Source: Anaerolineales bacterium UBA6668 | GTDB taxonomy: Bacteria > Chloroflexota > Anaerolineae > Anaerolineales > UBA6668 | Assembly: GCA_002455215.1 (NCBI GenBank) | Contig: DKKK01000053.1 | Coordinates: 9,596-14,705, forward strand | Length of the DNA: 5,110 bases | Direction of reading: 5' to 3' | Part shown: positions 4,013-5,110 of the stretch, in pieces | How positions within the stretch are numbered: position 1 is the stretch's first letter | Layout of the letters: the number at the start of each line of letters is the position of its first letter | Translations under genes and position numbers: made by a program | The notes under the pieces: model-generated | Told to the model about the DNA's origin: nothing | The model's database searches: none | What the model saw: only the letters and a program-made list of their open reading frames with translations

Positions 4013-5074
4013 ATGAGTACTATCGAACATTCCACCCTGTTAAAATTAGCTCGCGATTTTGTCCAACAAAAACGTTTGGAAATGCGCTCAATAGAAGGGG
4101 CATTTTTGGTAGGCTCTGTCGCTCGGCAGGAAGCGCTGTTAGGTGGGGTGGTGGATTTAGACGTTTGGCTGATAGATTATAGCGAAAGCGAAATTGCTTT
4201 CCCCTATGTCTGGCTTTCCAATGACGTACATATCGAATATCGGCGTTTTAGCCCATCTGCTTTTGAAAATAAACGAGCTTTACGCGGCGACCCCTACTTA
4301 GGTCCCGCGTTGTTTTCGGCGGTGCCTTTGTATGACCCGCGCCACATACTGGATCTAGTGCAGGCGAGTTTGCGAAGCACCTACGACTCGCCGGAAAATA
4401 TCTATTTGCGGGCACGTAATGGCTACCAACAGGCGCAAAGTGCGTTTAAAGAGTTAGGGCGCTACTTGCGAAGCGCAGTGCCGAGTCCCGTGCCAGTCAA
4501 AGTCTTACAAAACTTGCACGCTGTGGTGTCTCACGCCAGCATTGCTATGATGACCATCAACCGCAACTATGCCTGTGGACGGCGGCATTTTGTTATGTTT
4601 AACAGTGCGGCAAATGCAATGCAACAAACTGAACTTAGCCAAATGGCATACCAAACTTTGGGCTTTGATGGCTTGGGGGTGGACGATTTTCGCACGCTCT
4701 TGGGCGAGTGGGAGCAATTGCAAACTTATTATCAAGCGAGCGCCAATTTGGAATGGGAGCAAGAACTCGCTTGGGATAGCCGGCGAAACTATTTTCGCAG
4801 GGGCTGGCAAACGCTGGTAGATGGTGGGCAAGTGCTCCCGGCTCTGGCTCATATGGAACAGAATTTCTTGCAGGTTTGGCAGAGCGTTGAGAGTGCGGTT
4901 TCTATCAGTGAGTTGGAGCAACTGCAAAAAACCTACCAAAACTGGCTGGCTTTAACCGGAAAACACCAACCCCAGCAACTGAGTCAGGCAATTTGGCGAG
5001 CCAAAGATTTCCTGGCGGGTTTAGACCGTTTCTTGTTAGATTGGGCATATCAAAACAACCTAGAGCAGTTGTAA
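4013..5074 (+). CDS. Nucleotidyltransferase-domain protein, substrate unknown
   Basis: The 353-residue protein begins with a DNA polymerase beta-type nucleotidyltransferase domain: the strand AFLVGS with Gly34-Ser35, then after the usual spacing the acidic pair Asp48-x-Asp50 in GGVVDLDVWLI. A likely third acidic residue is Glu75 in VHIEYRRF. These residues bind Mg-NTP in enzymes that transfer nucleotides to antibiotics, proteins or RNA. The remainder (about 110-353) is predicted mostly helical, rich in Gln, Leu and Trp, with no motif I recognise and no signal peptide, so the protein is probably cytoplasmic. The catalytic triad looks intact, so activity is plausible, but resistance, signalling or toxin roles cannot be separated. 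ATG 4013 is chosen because the domain starts soon after it; an in-frame TTG at 3944 would add 23 lysine-rich then unrelated residues. No ribosome binding site precedes ATG 4013. There is no antitoxin-like partner inside the window. Confidence 0.75.
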   Translation: MSTIEHSTLLKLARDFVQQKRLEMRSIEGAFLVGSVARQEALLGGVVDLDVWLIDYSESEIAFPYVWLSNDVHIEYRRFSPSAFENKRALRGDPYLGPALFSAVPLYDPRHILDLVQASLRSTYDSPENIYLRARNGYQQAQSAFKELGRYLRSAVPSPVPVKVLQNLHAVVSHASIAMMTINRNYACGRRHFVMFNSAANAMQQTELSQMAYQTLGFDGLGVDDFRTLLGEWEQLQTYYQASANLEWEQELAWDSRRNYFRRGWQTLVDGGQVLPALAHMEQNFLQVWQSVESAVSISELEQLQKTYQNWLALTGKHQPQQLSQAIWRAKDFLAGLDRFLLDWAYQNNLEQL

Positions 5075-5080
5075 ATTTAT

Positions 5081-5107
5081 ACCGTACATTGGGTGCGGTT
5101 CAGTTTT
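5081..5107 (+). terminator. Weak rho-independent terminator after the nucleotidyltransferase gene
   Basis: ACCGTAC (5081-5087) pairs with GTGCGGT (5093-5099), with one G-T wobble, around a 5-nt loop. It is followed by TCAG and a run of five T. The hairpin is short and the T run is displaced by about four bases, so termination may be partial. It starts six bases after the stop codon, which fits a terminator for this single gene. Confidence 0.45.
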
Positions 5108-5110
5108 TCG

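Noticed and set aside
4505..4939. 144-residue minus-strand frame opposite the nucleotidyltransferase
   Set aside because: It is antisense to a gene with catalytic motifs and shows no recognisable domain or translation signal.

Overview
The window looks like a piece of a bacterial chromosome of moderate GC, most probably from the Chloroflexota (Anaerolineae-like). The main reason is the form of the PlsY protein, with GSGRTGGTN and GGAGGAPAVGG in place of the common GSGNxGATN and GGKGVAT motifs. The combination of an ECF sigma factor, a multi-membrane-segment anti-sigma factor, a bactofilin-like membrane protein and PspC also fits. This assignment is an inference from remembered family patterns, not from a search. 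No phage, integrase, CRISPR, rRNA or tRNA signature was seen.

Layout on the plus strand, left half: positions 1-53 carry one copy of a short palindromic intergenic repeat. A leader with a hairpin follows, then plsY (193-906), the acyl-phosphate:glycerol-3-phosphate acyltransferase of phospholipid synthesis. The next intergenic region (907-1080) is filled by two abutting copies of the same repeat family. It is followed by a 39-codon gene for a single-pass membrane protein (1081-1200) and a strong, probably bidirectional terminator (1222-1253).

The minus-strand centre (3761 down to 1278) is a compact four-gene unit, read in this order: an ECF sigma-70 factor, a membrane anti-sigma factor (4-nt gap), a secreted-then-membrane bactofilin-like protein (8-nt overlap), and a small PspC-domain protein (49-nt gap). 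A candidate ECF-type promoter (TGCAAC, 16 nt, CGTATA) lies about 50 nt upstream of the sigma start, which suggests autoregulation. The likely logic is an envelope-stress switch: the anti-sigma factor holds the sigma factor at the membrane, and release raises expression of the sigma factor itself and of two envelope proteins.

Right end, plus strand: beyond a 251-bp divergent intergenic region holding another 73-bp repeat copy is a 353-residue protein with a DNA polymerase beta-type nucleotidyltransferase domain and unknown substrate (4013-5074). A weak terminator-like hairpin follows it.

The points most worth attention are the repeat family (copies at 1-53, 934-1006, 1003-1055 and 3861-3933), the ECF promoter match, the cysteine-free anti-sigma factor and the unusual topology of the bactofilin-like protein.
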